Position numbers and translations under genes: made by a program. From Streptomyces sp. GESEQ-4 (GTDB lineage: Bacteria > Actinomycetota > Actinomycetes > Streptomycetales > Streptomycetaceae), in contig NZ_JAFFSU010000006.1 of NCBI RefSeq assembly GCF_017948455.1, positions 62,001-126,000 on the forward strand: DNA of 64,000 nt, written 5' to 3'. The notes below the pieces were generated by a model. The model was not told the origin of the DNA and did no database searches. It was given only the letters and a program-made list of their open reading frames with translations. Shown here one piece after another: positions 1 through 8,482 of this stretch (positions within the stretch are counted from its first letter, which is position 1; each line of letters opens with the position of its first letter).

Positions 1-819
1 GTCCTGCTCGGCCTCTTCCTTGGTCGGCTTGTCGTCCTTCTCGGACTTGGACGGCGAGGGGGAGGTGGAGCCGGACGGGCTCGCGGTATCCGTCGTTCCG
101 GCGGTGCCCTCCGCGTCGCCTGTCGGCTCGGCCGTCTCGTCCGCCTCCTTCGACGTGCCGCCCTCGGCGGACGCGTCGCCGCCCGCGGCCGCCGGTTTCG
201 AAGGGGAACCCGGGGCGTCTATGCCGAGTTCCGCGAGGCTCAGGCCGGCGGCGGCGAGGATGAAGCCCGCGGATATGAGCACGGTCCGGCGACGGCGGCG
301 ACGGTGGGCCGCAGCCTTGCGGTCGCGACGACTCGCGCCTCCGGAGGCCGGGTCCTCGTCGTCGGCACCCTCGGGGTCAAGCTCGTCGTCCGACTGGTCA
401 CCGTCACCGACACCGACCGCCCCCACGGCGACCGTGACATCCCGCGCACGGCCCCGCCCCCGACGCCGACCACGCCGCCGGGCGGCACGTCCGTGGGGCT
501 CGTCCTCGTCGTAATCGCCGTCATGACCGTCATCACCGTGGGCGTCACTCTCACCGGCGTCACCGGCGCGCGGCTCCTCGTACGCCCCACCGGAAGCTTC
601 ATACGCCCCACCAGGCGCCTCGTAGAACCCCTCAGAGGCCCCGGGAGCGTCATACTCTCCCGACCCCCCGTACGCCCCGCCCGGAGCCTCGTACACCCCC
701 GCATACGCCGCGCTCGCGCCCGCGCCCGCCCCCGCGTCAAGCGAGTCGGCCGGTGCGCCGCAGCCCGGGCAGGTCAGGGCGCCGTTCAGGTGCCTTTGGC
801 ACGGGTGGCAGTAGTTCAT
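1..819 (-). CDS. SCO2400-family zinc-ribbon membrane protein, 3' end outside window
   Basis: Open frame read leftward from ATG 819 to the window edge, so the C-terminus is missing. The N-terminus carries two CxxC pairs (CHPC at residues 4-7, CPGC at 17-20), which form a likely zinc ribbon. An acidic, low-complexity linker follows with repeated Tyr-Glu-Ala-Pro-Gly-Gly-type units (about residues 40-90), then a basic Arg stretch and one hydrophobic helix near residues 179-199 that would anchor it in the membrane. The visible tail is Ser/Thr/Pro/Glu-rich and probably extracytoplasmic. I recognise the N-terminus as the Streptomyces SCO2400 family, whose function is unknown to me. No clear ribosome site precedes the ATG. 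It is divergent from the sugar dehydratase gene; whether the two are functionally linked is not visible. Confidence 0.8.
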   Translation of the reverse strand, partial: MNYCHPCQRHLNGALTCPGCGAPADSLDAGAGAGASAAYAGVYEAPGGAYGGSGEYDAPGASEGFYEAPGGAYEASGGAYEEPRAGDAGESDAHGDDGHDGDYDEDEPHGRAARRRGRRRGRGRARDVTVAVGAVGVGDGDQSDDELDPEGADDEDPASGGASRRDRKAAAHRRRRRRTVLISAGFILAAAGLSLAELGIDAPGSPSKPAAAGGDASAEGGTSKEADETAEPTGDAEGTAGTTDTASPSGSTSPSPSKSEKDDKPTKEEAEQD

Positions 820-935
820 GACGCGAGGAGACTAAGTTCCTCGGACGTAACGTTCATAGTCACGGCTGTGAAAGTTGTGTAGGGAACTTCCGCTTCCGGT
901 ATGGCGCGTTGACGCGGGGCATCGAAAGCTCTTCT

Positions 936-953
936 CGAAACTGTCGAAACTGT
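936..953. repeat. Tandem 9-bp direct repeat CGAAACTGT x2
   Basis: CGAAACTGT occurs at 936-944 and again at 945-953, just upstream of the -35 box of the dehydratase promoter. It could be an activator or repressor site, but no regulator can be assigned. Chance is possible. Confidence 0.35.
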
Positions 954-968
954 TATGTGTTCGACCCA

Positions 969-998
969 TTGACACCCAGACCACCCCGTCCTTACTGT
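969..998 (+). promoter_or_regulatory. Sigma70-like promoter of the dehydratase operon
   Basis: TTGACA at 969-974, an 18-nt spacer, then TACTGT at 993-998. This is a close match to the housekeeping consensus, 108 nt before the chosen GTG start. The putative IclR operator half-sites lie just downstream, where a bound repressor would block elongation. Confidence 0.65.
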
Positions 999-1006
999 CA
1001 CGCCAG

Positions 1007-1035
1007 CATTTCGAACGAGTGACGAAATATCGAAC
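1007..1035. promoter_or_regulatory. Putative IclR operator half-sites before the dehydratase
   Basis: CATTTCGAAC (1007-1016) and GACGAAATATCGAAC (1021-1035). Read on the minus strand both begin GTTCGAnAT, the half-site shared with sites at 3350, 13941, 27213 and 32405. They sit immediately downstream of the -10 box. Confidence 0.5.
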
Positions 1036-1105
1036 ACGCAAGAACAGCCAGCACAGCCAAGAACAGCCAAGAACAGAGCCGTCGACGCAGCAAGGGGCAA
1101 CTGCA

Positions 1106-2266
1106 GTGCGCATCACCGGAATCAGTACATACGTGGTCGGAACGCCGTGGCGCAATCTGACGTATGTCCAGGTGCACACCGACGAGGGGATCACGGGTGT
1201 CGGCGAGACCCGGATGCTGGGCCACACCGACGCGCTGATCGGCTACCTGCGGGAGGCCGAGAACAACCACATTCTCGGCTCCGACCCGTTCGCCACGGAA
1301 GACCTCGTGCGCCGGATGAAGTACGGGGACTACGGGCGGGCCGGCGAGATCGTGATGTCCGGGATCGCCGTCATCGAGATGGCCTGCTGGGACATCAAGG
1401 GCAAGGCGCTCGGCGTACCGGTGTGGCAGCTGCTCGGCGGCAAGGTCACCGACAAGGTCAAGGCCTACGCCAATGGCTGGTACACGACGGAGCGGACGCC
1501 GGAGGCCTACCACAAGGCCGCCCTGGAGGTCATGGCCCGCGGGTACAAGGCGCTCAAGATCGACCCCTTCGGGACCGGGCACTTCGAGCTGGACCACCAG
1601 CAGACCCTGTACGCCGTGTCGCTGATCGAGGCCGTGCGCGACGCCATCGGGCCGGACTCCGAGCTGATGCTGGAGATGCACGGCCGGTTCTCGCCCTCCA
1701 CCGCCGTCCGTCTCGCGCACGAGCTCGCGCCCTTCAAGCCCGCGTGGCTGGAAGAGCCCGTGCCGCCGGAGAACCTGAAGGCGCTCGAAAAGGTTTCGGC
1801 GAAGGTGGACATGCCCGTCGCCACCGGTGAGCGCATTCACGATCGCATCGAGTTCCGCGAGCTGTTCGAGAGCCAGGCCGTCGACATCCTGCAGCCCGAT
1901 GTCGGCCACATCGGCGGCATCTGGGAGACCCGTAAGCTCGCCGCCACCGCCGAGACCCACTACATGCTGGTCGCGCCGCACAATGTCGGCGGCTCCGTGC
2001 TGACCGCCGCCTCCCTCCAAGTCGGCTTCTCCACGCCGAACTTCAAGATCCTGGAGCACTTCAACGACTTCGCGGACGCGGAGATCAAGAAGGTCGTCAA
2101 GGGGGCGCCCCAGGTCGTGGACGGGTACTTCGAGATCTCCGACGCGCCCGGTCTCGGCGTCGAGCTCGACACCGACGCGGCGGCCGAATTCCCGCAGCAG
2201 CAGGCCCGGTTCGACCTGTGGGCCGAGGGCTGGGAGCAGCGCAAGCCGAAGGGCAGCGACAAGTGA
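1106..2266 (+). CDS. Mandelate racemase/muconate lactonizing family sugar-acid dehydratase (galactonate dehydratase-like)
   Basis: Enolase-superfamily enzyme of 386 residues, expected to dehydrate an aldonic acid such as galactonate or arabinonate to a 2-keto-3-deoxy acid in the cytoplasm. The start is GTG 1106, preceded by AAGGGG; the open frame extends upstream but family alignment starts here. Visible elements are the N-terminal capping domain (residues 1-120), a KIDPF segment near 151 supplying the catalytic lysine, acidic metal-ligand positions in EMHGRF (about 190), LEEPVPPEN (about 217) and GERIHDR (about 239), and the catalytic histidine in APHNVGG (about 290). Its stop overlaps the next start (GTGA), so it is translationally coupled to the dehydrogenase. 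A strong promoter and IclR-like sites lie upstream. Substrate cannot be fixed from sequence; the SMP-30 lactonase at 30762 would supply an aldonate. Confidence 0.88.
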   Translation: MRITGISTYVVGTPWRNLTYVQVHTDEGITGVGETRMLGHTDALIGYLREAENNHILGSDPFATEDLVRRMKYGDYGRAGEIVMSGIAVIEMACWDIKGKALGVPVWQLLGGKVTDKVKAYANGWYTTERTPEAYHKAALEVMARGYKALKIDPFGTGHFELDHQQTLYAVSLIEAVRDAIGPDSELMLEMHGRFSPSTAVRLAHELAPFKPAWLEEPVPPENLKALEKVSAKVDMPVATGERIHDRIEFRELFESQAVDILQPDVGHIGGIWETRKLAATAETHYMLVAPHNVGGSVLTAASLQVGFSTPNFKILEHFNDFADAEIKKVVKGAPQVVDGYFEISDAPGLGVELDTDAAAEFPQQQARFDLWAEGWEQRKPKGSDK

Positions 2267-3267
2267 GCACCGCGGTCGTCATCGAGGCGCCCGGCGAGCA
2301 CCGGCTCGCCGAGCACACGCCACGTGAGCCCGGTCCCGGCGAGGCGCTCGTCGGCGTGCACGCCGTCGGGATCTGCGGCAGCGACCGCGAGGTGTATCAG
2401 GGCAACCGGCCCGAGGGGTACGTCCGTTACCCGCTCACCCCCGGTCACGAGTGGTCCGGCACCGTGCGCGCCGTCGGAGCCGGTGTGCCGGAGTCGATCG
2501 TCGGCCGCAAGGTCGTCGGCGAGGGCTTCCGGAACTGCCAGGTCTGCGACCGCTGCCACGCGGGCGAGACGACGCTGTGCACGGCCGGCTACGAGGAGAC
2601 CGGGTTCACCCAGCCGGGCGCCATGGCCACCACGCTCACGCTTCCGGCCCGGCTGCTGCACGTCCTGCCGGACGACTGCGACCTCACCGCGGCCGCCCTG
2701 CTGGAGCCCGCTGCCTGTATCGCCGCTGCGGCGATCAAGGCGAACGCGCGGCCCGGCGAGCGGGTCGCCGTCGTGGGCACCGGCACGCTCGGCATGTTCG
2801 CCGTGCAGTTCCTGAAGGCGGGCTCCCCGGGCGAGCTGCTGGTCGTCGGCACGCGGGGCGACCGCGAGGCGCTGTCACGCCAGTACGGCGCCACCGACTT
2901 CCGTACGAAGGACCAGCCGCTCCCCGACGACTTCGACGTGGTGATCGAGACCGCCGGGTCCGCGTCCGCCGCGCGCACCGCCGCCTCCCTGCTCAGGCGC
3001 GGCGGACGCCTGGTCCTGACGGGCATCCCGGCGCCGGGCGCCGACGGTCTCGACCCGACCGATCTGGTCGTACGGCAGCTGGAGGTGCACACCGTCTTCG
3101 GGGCGCCGCCGGACGCCTGGGCGCACACGGTGCGGGTGTTCGCCGCCGGGCTGCTCGATCCGTTGCCGCTCGTCTCGCACGAGCTGCCGCTGGCCGAGTT
3201 CGCGCAGGCCATCGAGCTGGTGGGGTCCGGTGATCCGAAGGTCGGCAAAGTGCTCCTGCGCCCCTAG
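2263..3267 (+). CDS. Zinc-dependent medium-chain alcohol/polyol dehydrogenase
   Basis: Medium-chain dehydrogenase of 334 residues, probably an NAD(P)-dependent polyol, sugar or sugar-acid dehydrogenase. Catalytic zinc ligands are Cys38 (in ICGSD) and His62-Glu63 (GHEW). The structural zinc lobe has four cysteines at 92, 95, 98 and 106. A Rossmann GTGTLG motif lies near residue 170. The start is GTG 2263, which shares bases with the upstream TGA, so the gene is coupled to the dehydratase. A long hairpin follows the stop. The likely role is the oxidative step of the sugar-acid route encoded with the dehydratase. The exact substrate (galactose, arabinose, threonine- or sorbitol-like) is open. 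Confidence 0.85.
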   Translation: MSTAVVIEAPGEHRLAEHTPREPGPGEALVGVHAVGICGSDREVYQGNRPEGYVRYPLTPGHEWSGTVRAVGAGVPESIVGRKVVGEGFRNCQVCDRCHAGETTLCTAGYEETGFTQPGAMATTLTLPARLLHVLPDDCDLTAAALLEPAACIAAAAIKANARPGERVAVVGTGTLGMFAVQFLKAGSPGELLVVGTRGDREALSRQYGATDFRTKDQPLPDDFDVVIETAGSASAARTAASLLRRGGRLVLTGIPAPGADGLDPTDLVVRQLEVHTVFGAPPDAWAHTVRVFAAGLLDPLPLVSHELPLAEFAQAIELVGSGDPKVGKVLLRP

Positions 3268-3269
3268 TC

Positions 3270-3314
3270 GTACGCCGGTACGGGGGCAACCTGACGGCTT
3301 CCGTACCGGCGTAC
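3270..3314 (+). terminator. Hairpin terminator after dehydrogenase
   Basis: A perfect 14-bp inverted repeat, GTACGCCGGTACGG at 3270-3283 with its complement at 3301-3314, 17-nt loop, begins 2 nt after the dehydrogenase stop. There is no U-tract, as is usual in Streptomyces. Confidence 0.7.
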
Positions 3315-3348
3315 ACCCAAGCCCCCCGCACCCTGAGCCGCGAACCTC

Positions 3349-3364
3349 GTCCGACATATCGAAC
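3349..3364. promoter_or_regulatory. Putative IclR operator, best palindrome
   Basis: TCCGA-CATA-TCGAA at 3350-3363 is a near-perfect palindrome followed by C, making GTTCGATAT on the minus strand. It lies 15 nt before the GTG of the next gene, so a bound protein would block transcription or overlap the leader. Confidence 0.55.
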
Positions 3365-3378
3365 AAGAAGGACAGCTT

Positions 3379-4347
3379 GTGACCGACGCTTCCGATACGG
3401 CAGCCCGCCGACCCGGTGAGCAGGCCCTCACCACGCTCGGCCTGGGTGCGCCCGCCCTCGACCCCGCCGACGCCTCGCCGCACTCCTTCCCCGGTGGCGG
3501 CGGCTGGCGCACCGAGGTCCCCTCGTGCGAGGGGCCCGAAGCGCTGGCCGTGATCCTCAAGGAGTCCTCGCGGCTCGATGTGCCGATCCACCGGATAAGC
3601 CAGGGCAGCGGCGTGTGGATGCTGACCGACGCCGAGATCACCGAGATGGTCGACGCGACGAACGCTCGTGACATCGAGCTCTGCCTGTTCACCGGCCCGC
3701 GCGGGACCTGGGACATCGGCGGATCCACCCGGACCGACTCCCGCGGCGGCGGTCTGCGCGCCCGCGGCCATGACGCCGTCGCCGGCTGCGTCGAGGACGC
3801 CGTCCGGGCGACGGAGCTGGGCGTCAAGTGCCTGCTGGTCGCCGACGAGGGCGTGCTGTGGACCCTGCACCGGGCCCGCACGGCGGGCATCATCCCCGCC
3901 GACACCACCCTCAAGGTCTCGGCGCTGATCGGACCGGTCAATCCGGCCGCGTACGCGGTCTACGAGAATCTGGGCGCCGACTCGATCAATGTGCCCAGCG
4001 ATCTGACGCTCGACCATCTCACCGAGATCCGGCGGGTCTCCGCCGCGCCCATGGACATGTACATCGAGGCCCCCGACGATCTCGGCGGCTATGTGCGCAT
4101 GTACGAGGTCGCCGAGCTGATCCGGCGCGGCGCACCGCTCTACCTCAAGTTCGGCCTCTCGAAGGCGCCCGGTATCTACCCGTACGGGCACCATCTGCGC
4201 GATCTGACCCTGACCACCGCCCGGGAACGGGTGCGGCGCGGACGGCTCGCTCTGGACCTGCTCGCGCGGCACGGAGCGGACGGCGACATGGCGCCGCTCG
4301 GCTCCCGGCTGCCGGGCGCGCTCCGTCGTTTCGAAACACCCTCATAA
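3379..4347 (+). CDS. TIM-barrel-like protein of sugar operon, U32-peptidase-like annotation family
   Basis: 322 residues, GTG start with GAAGGA upstream. I recognise the family from actinobacterial genomes, where it is variously called hydrolase or peptidase, but I know of no demonstrated reaction. Visible segments are HRISQGSG (about 70), [11 protein letters not shown] (about 110), LVADEGVLW (about 150) and NVPSDL (about 205). The alternating strand/helix pattern suits a TIM barrel. It lacks a signal peptide. The position between the dehydratase/dehydrogenase pair and the ChvE importer, with an IclR-like palindrome directly before it, suggests a catabolic role such as cleavage of a keto-deoxy acid, but this is inference. 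It could equally be a lactonase or isomerase. Confidence 0.65.
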   Translation: MTDASDTAARRPGEQALTTLGLGAPALDPADASPHSFPGGGGWRTEVPSCEGPEALAVILKESSRLDVPIHRISQGSGVWMLTDAEITEMVDATNARDIELCLFTGPRGTWDIGGSTRTDSRGGGLRARGHDAVAGCVEDAVRATELGVKCLLVADEGVLWTLHRARTAGIIPADTTLKVSALIGPVNPAAYAVYENLGADSINVPSDLTLDHLTEIRRVSAAPMDMYIEAPDDLGGYVRMYEVAELIRRGAPLYLKFGLSKAPGIYPYGHHLRDLTLTTARERVRRGRLALDLLARHGADGDMAPLGSRLPGALRRFETPS

Positions 4348-4489
4348 CGTTCCGGCCGTCACCTCTTCACAAAAGAAGACGCAGCCGAACACAATCCCAC
4401 ACACCCTCTCTTCGGTCGTACCGCACCACCCGACGGGGCCTCACCGCACCGCCAGACCGAGTCAGTCACAGACATCAAGGATGATGATC

Positions 4490-5599
4490 ATGCGTACTCG
4501 CCGAGCCGCACTCGCCGCGATAGCCACGGCCGCCTCCCTCTCCCTCACCCTCACTGCCTGCGGTCAGAGCGGCGAGGGCGGCAGCGAGGAGGACTCCGGT
4601 AGCACCAAGGGCGCCACCATCGGCATCGCGATGCCCACGAAGTCGTCGGAGCGCTGGATCGCCGACGGCAACAACGTCAAGAAGGAACTGGAGTCCAAGG
4701 GGTACAAGACCACGCTGGTCTACGGCGAGGACGACCCCGACCAGCAGGTCTCCCAGATCGAGAACCTGATCACGCAGGACGTGAAGGCGCTGATCGTCGC
4801 GGCCATCGACAACAAGTCGATGAACAACGTGCTCCAGCAGGCCAAGGAAGCGAACATCCCGGTCATCTCCTACGACCGCCTGATCCTCGGCACCGAGAAC
4901 GTCGACTACTACGCCTCGTTCGACAACGAGAAGGTCGGCGAGCTCCAGGGCAACTACATCGTCGAGAAGCTCGGCCTGAAGGACGGCTCCGAGAAGGGCC
5001 CGTTCAACATCGAGCTGTTCGCCGGCTCCAACGACGACAACAACACCCGCTACTTCTTCGGTGGCGCGATGAAGGTCCTGCAGCCCTACATCGACAAGAA
5101 GCAGCTCGTCGTCCGCTCCGGCCAGACCAAGCTGACCCAGGTCACCACCCTGCGCTGGGACGGCGGCACCGCCCAGAAGCGCATGGACGACATCCTGACC
5201 GGCTCCTACAAGTCCGAGCGGGTCGACGCGGTCCTCTCGCCGTACGACGGCATCTCCATCGGCATCCTGTCGGCCCTGAAGTCCGACGACTACGGCTCCA
5301 AGAGCAAGCCGCTGCCGATCGTCACGGGCCAGGACGCCGAGCTGGCCTCGGTGAAGTCGATCATCGCGGACCAGCAGTCGATGACCGTCTTCAAGGACCT
5401 CCGCGAACTCGCCAAGGTCGCCTCGAACATGGTCGACTCGGCGCTCAACGACAAGGAGCCCGAGGTCAACGACACCAAGACGTACGACAACGGCTCGAAG
5501 GTCGTCCCCGCCTACCTGCTGGAGCCGGTGGCCGTCGACAAGGCCAACTACCAGAAGGAACTGATCGACTCCGGCTTCCTCAAGGCGAACGACCTCTAA
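4490..5599 (+). CDS. chvE: ChvE-type multiple-monosaccharide ABC transporter binding lipoprotein
   Basis: Exported sugar-binding lipoprotein of 369 residues. The start is ATG 4490, 9 nt after AAGG; two in-frame ATGs at 4481 and 4484 sit too close to that site. A signal peptide with twin Arg, hydrophobic core and lipobox LTAC puts the lipidated Cys at 24. The mature part closely follows the ChvE pattern: [61 protein letters not shown]. ChvE proteins bind galactose, arabinose, glucose and related pyranoses. It is followed by mmsA and mmsB with short or overlapping junctions, so the three encode one importer. The 142-nt leader (4348-4489) shows no obvious promoter or hairpin. Confidence 0.93.
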   Translation: MRTRRAALAAIATAASLSLTLTACGQSGEGGSEEDSGSTKGATIGIAMPTKSSERWIADGNNVKKELESKGYKTTLVYGEDDPDQQVSQIENLITQDVKALIVAAIDNKSMNNVLQQAKEANIPVISYDRLILGTENVDYYASFDNEKVGELQGNYIVEKLGLKDGSEKGPFNIELFAGSNDDNNTRYFFGGAMKVLQPYIDKKQLVVRSGQTKLTQVTTLRWDGGTAQKRMDDILTGSYKSERVDAVLSPYDGISIGILSALKSDDYGSKSKPLPIVTGQDAELASVKSIIADQQSMTVFKDLRELAKVASNMVDSALNDKEPEVNDTKTYDNGSKVVPAYLLEPVAVDKANYQKELIDSGFLKANDL

Positions 5600-5635
5600 G
5601 ACAACCGCCGCACCTAGGGATTGGAAGGCACGACC

Positions 5636-7186
5636 ATGGCGGGACCCGTCCTGGAAATGCGCTCGATCGTCAAGACCTTTCCCGGCGTCAAAGCGCTGTC
5701 GGACGTCACTCTGACCGTCCAGCAGGGCGAGGTCCACGCCATCTGCGGGGAGAACGGCGCCGGCAAGTCGACCCTGATGAAGGTCCTCTCCGGCCTTCAT
5801 CCGCACGGGACGTACGACGGTGAAGTCCTCTTCGAGGGAGAGGCCTGCAAGTTCAAGGACATCAAGGCCAGCGAGCATCACGGCATCGTGATCATCCATC
5901 AGGAGCTGGCCCTGATCCCCTACCTCTCCATCGCGGAGAACATCTTCCTCGGCAACGAGCACGCCACCCGCGGGATCATCAGCTGGACCGAGACGCTGCG
6001 GCACGCCACCGAGCTGCTGCGGCGGGTCGGTCTCAGCGATCACCCGGACACCCGCGTCGCCGACATCGGCGTGGGCAAGCAGCAGCTCGTGGAGATCGCG
6101 AAGGCGCTGTCGAAGAAGGTGAAGCTGCTCATCCTGGATGAGCCGACCGCCGCCCTGAACGACGAGGACAGCGGCAAACTCCTCGATCTCATCCTGGAGT
6201 TGAAGAAGCAGGGCATCACCTCGATCATCATCTCCCACAAGCTCAACGAGATCCGCACGGTCGCCGACTCGGTGACGATCCTGCGCGACGGCCGCACCAT
6301 CGAGACGCTGAACGTGAAGGCCCCGGAGACCACCGAGGACCGGATCATCAGCGGCATGGTCGGCCGGGACCTGGAGCACCGCTTCCCGGAGCGGACGAAG
6401 CACGACGCCGAAGTGGGCGCCGCGGCGGCTCTGGAGATCCGCGACTGGACCGTGTTCCACCCGATCGACCAGCAGCGCAAGGTGGTCGACGATGTGTCGC
6501 TGACCGTGCGGCGCGGGGAGATCGTCGGCATCGCGGGCCTGATGGGCGCCGGCCGCACCGAGCTGGCGATGAGCGTCTTCGGGCGCACCTACGGCCGGTA
6601 CGCGGGCGGTTCGGTCTTCAAGGACGGCCGGGAGATCCGTACGAAGTCGGTGGCGGAGGCCGTGAAGCACGGCATCGCGTATGTCACCGAGGACCGCAAG
6701 CACTACGGCCTCAACCTCATCGACACCATCGGCCGGAACATCTCGCTCAGCGCCCTGGGCAAGGTCTCCAAGCGCGGGGTGGTCGACGAGCACGAGGAAC
6801 GGCGGGTCGCCGAGGGCTTCCGCAAGTCCATGAACATCAAGGCGCCGACCGTCTTCGAGCCGGTGGGCAAGCTGTCCGGCGGCAACCAGCAGAAGGTCGT
6901 CCTCAGCAAGTGGATCTTCGCGGGTCCGGATGTGCTGATCCTGGACGAGCCGACGCGCGGTATCGACGTCGGTGCCAAGTACGAGATCTACACCGTCATC
7001 GACCAACTCGCCGCGCAGGGCAAGGCGGTCGTCTTCATCTCGTCCGAGCTGCCCGAGCTGCTCGGCATGTGCGACCGCATCTACACGATGGCCGCGGGCC
7101 GGCTGACCGGTGAGTTCTCGCGGGCCGAGGCCTCACAGGAGACGCTGATGCGTCAGATGACCAAGGACAAAGAGGTAACCCGATGA
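5636..7186 (+). CDS. mmsA: MmsA-type sugar ABC transporter ATPase, two nucleotide-binding domains
   Basis: 516-residue tandem ATPase powering the ChvE/MmsB sugar importer. The start is ATG 5636, 7 nt after GGAAGG. The first domain has Walker [10 protein letters not shown] near residues 38-46, a divergent signature VGVGKQQ, and Walker [12 protein letters not shown] near 165. The second has the degenerate P-loop LMGAGRTE usual for this family, signature LSGGNQQK near 412 and Walker [12 protein letters not shown] near 433. Only the first site is therefore expected to hydrolyse ATP fully. The stop overlaps the mmsB start (ATGA). Confidence 0.93.
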   Translation: MAGPVLEMRSIVKTFPGVKALSDVTLTVQQGEVHAICGENGAGKSTLMKVLSGLHPHGTYDGEVLFEGEACKFKDIKASEHHGIVIIHQELALIPYLSIAENIFLGNEHATRGIISWTETLRHATELLRRVGLSDHPDTRVADIGVGKQQLVEIAKALSKKVKLLILDEPTAALNDEDSGKLLDLILELKKQGITSIIISHKLNEIRTVADSVTILRDGRTIETLNVKAPETTEDRIISGMVGRDLEHRFPERTKHDAEVGAAAALEIRDWTVFHPIDQQRKVVDDVSLTVRRGEIVGIAGLMGAGRTELAMSVFGRTYGRYAGGSVFKDGREIRTKSVAEAVKHGIAYVTEDRKHYGLNLIDTIGRNISLSALGKVSKRGVVDEHEERRVAEGFRKSMNIKAPTVFEPVGKLSGGNQQKVVLSKWIFAGPDVLILDEPTRGIDVGAKYEIYTVIDQLAAQGKAVVFISSELPELLGMCDRIYTMAAGRLTGEFSRAEASQETLMRQMTKDKEVTR

Positions 7187-8427
7187 GCACGGATGTGACC
7201 GCCAAGACGCCGGCCCCCGCGCCGGCCGGAAAGGGCGGTTCGAGCACAGGCGGCGGCCTGTTGCAGCTGATGCTGGACGGTATGCGCCGCAACATGCGGC
7301 AGTACGGCATGCTGTTCGCACTCGGCCTGATCGTGGCGCTGTTCGCCGTGTGGACCGACGGCGATCTGCTGCTGCCGCGCAATGTCTCCAACCTGGTGCT
7401 GCAGAACAGCTACATCCTGATCCTCGCGATCGGCATGATGCTCGTCATCATCGCGGGCCATATCGACCTGTCGGTCGGCTCGTTGACGGCGTTCATCGGC
7501 TCGATGGCAGCCGTGTTCATGGTCAAGAACGACCTGCCATGGCCGGTCGCGGTGATCCTCTGCCTGGCCATGGGCGCGGTCGCGGGCGCGGCACAAGGGT
7601 TCTTCATCGCGTACGGCGGCATACCGAGCTTCATCGTCACCCTCGCGGGCATGCTGATCTTCCGCGGTCTCACCGAGATCTTCCTCGAGGGCCAGACGCT
7701 GGGCCCGTTCCCGGAGGGGCTGCAGAAGGTCTCCAACGGCTTCATGCCGGAGGTCGGGCCGGAGACCAACTATCACAACATCACGTTGTTGTTGGGCATC
7801 GGGCTGATCGCGTTCGTGGTCTTCCAGGAGTTCCGCGACCGCCGCCGGCAGCAGGAGTTCGACCTCGACGTCCTGCCCACCAAGCTGTTCCTGCTGAAGC
7901 TGGTCGCGCTGGGCGCCGCCATCCTCACGGTGACGTTGATGCTCGCCAGCTACAAGGGCGCCCCGATCGTGCTGCTCATCCTCGGTGTGCTGCTGGTCGG
8001 CTTCGGCTACGTGATGCGCAACGCGATCATCGGCCGCCACATCTACGCGATCGGCGGCAACCTCCCGGCGGCCAAGCTGTCGGGTGTGAGGGACAAGAAG
8101 GTCACCTTCCTTGTCTTCGTGAACATGGGCATGCTCGCGGCCCTGGCGGGTCTGGTCTTCGCCGCCCGCTTCAACGCGGCCTCGCCCAAGGCCGGACTGA
8201 ACTTCGAGCTCGAGGCGATCGCGGCCTCGTTCATCGGCGGCGCGTCGATGAGCGGCGGCGTAGGCACCGTCCTCGGCGCGATCATCGGCGGTCTGGTCCT
8301 GGGCGTGCTGAACAACGGTATGAACCTCGTCGGCATCGGCACCGACTGGCAGCAGGTCATCAAGGGCCTGGTCCTGCTGGCGGCGGTCGGCTTCGACGTG
8401 TGGAACAAGCGCAAGGTCGGTTCGTGA
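7183..8427 (+). CDS. mmsB: MmsB-type sugar ABC transporter permease
   Basis: 414-residue integral membrane permease with about ten hydrophobic helices and a Pro/Ala-rich cytoplasmic N-terminus. The diagnostic segment [10 protein letters not shown] lies near residue 90, and a conserved [15 protein letters not shown] loop is near the end. A charged mid-protein loop ([14 protein letters not shown], about residues 205-220) is typical of XylH/MmsB permeases. ATG 7183 overlaps the mmsA stop. It forms the channel of the ChvE-MmsA-MmsB importer. A stable hairpin follows the stop. Confidence 0.92.
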   Translation: MSTDVTAKTPAPAPAGKGGSSTGGGLLQLMLDGMRRNMRQYGMLFALGLIVALFAVWTDGDLLLPRNVSNLVLQNSYILILAIGMMLVIIAGHIDLSVGSLTAFIGSMAAVFMVKNDLPWPVAVILCLAMGAVAGAAQGFFIAYGGIPSFIVTLAGMLIFRGLTEIFLEGQTLGPFPEGLQKVSNGFMPEVGPETNYHNITLLLGIGLIAFVVFQEFRDRRRQQEFDLDVLPTKLFLLKLVALGAAILTVTLMLASYKGAPIVLLILGVLLVGFGYVMRNAIIGRHIYAIGGNLPAAKLSGVRDKKVTFLVFVNMGMLAALAGLVFAARFNAASPKAGLNFELEAIAASFIGGASMSGGVGTVLGAIIGGLVLGVLNNGMNLVGIGTDWQQVIKGLVLLAAVGFDVWNKRKVGS

Positions 8428-8436
8428 GTCGTCCTC

Positions 8437-8461
8437 GGGCCCCGCTCACAGAGCGGGGCCC
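8437..8461 (+). terminator. Hairpin between mmsB and galM
   Basis: Ten-bp stem GGGCCCCGCT/AGCGGGGCCC with a 5-nt loop, 9 nt after the mmsB stop and 22 nt before the galM start. It probably ends or attenuates the importer transcript and lowers galM expression relative to the transporter. Confidence 0.7.
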
Positions 8462-8482
8462 CTCCATTTGCAGGAGCCGCAC

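Noticed and set aside
4475..7006. Long leftward open frame (843 codons) antisense to chvE/mmsA
   Set aside because: It follows the third-base G/C pattern of the real rightward genes, its residues are Asp/Val/Leu/His-biased, and no family is recognisable; a codon-bias shadow.
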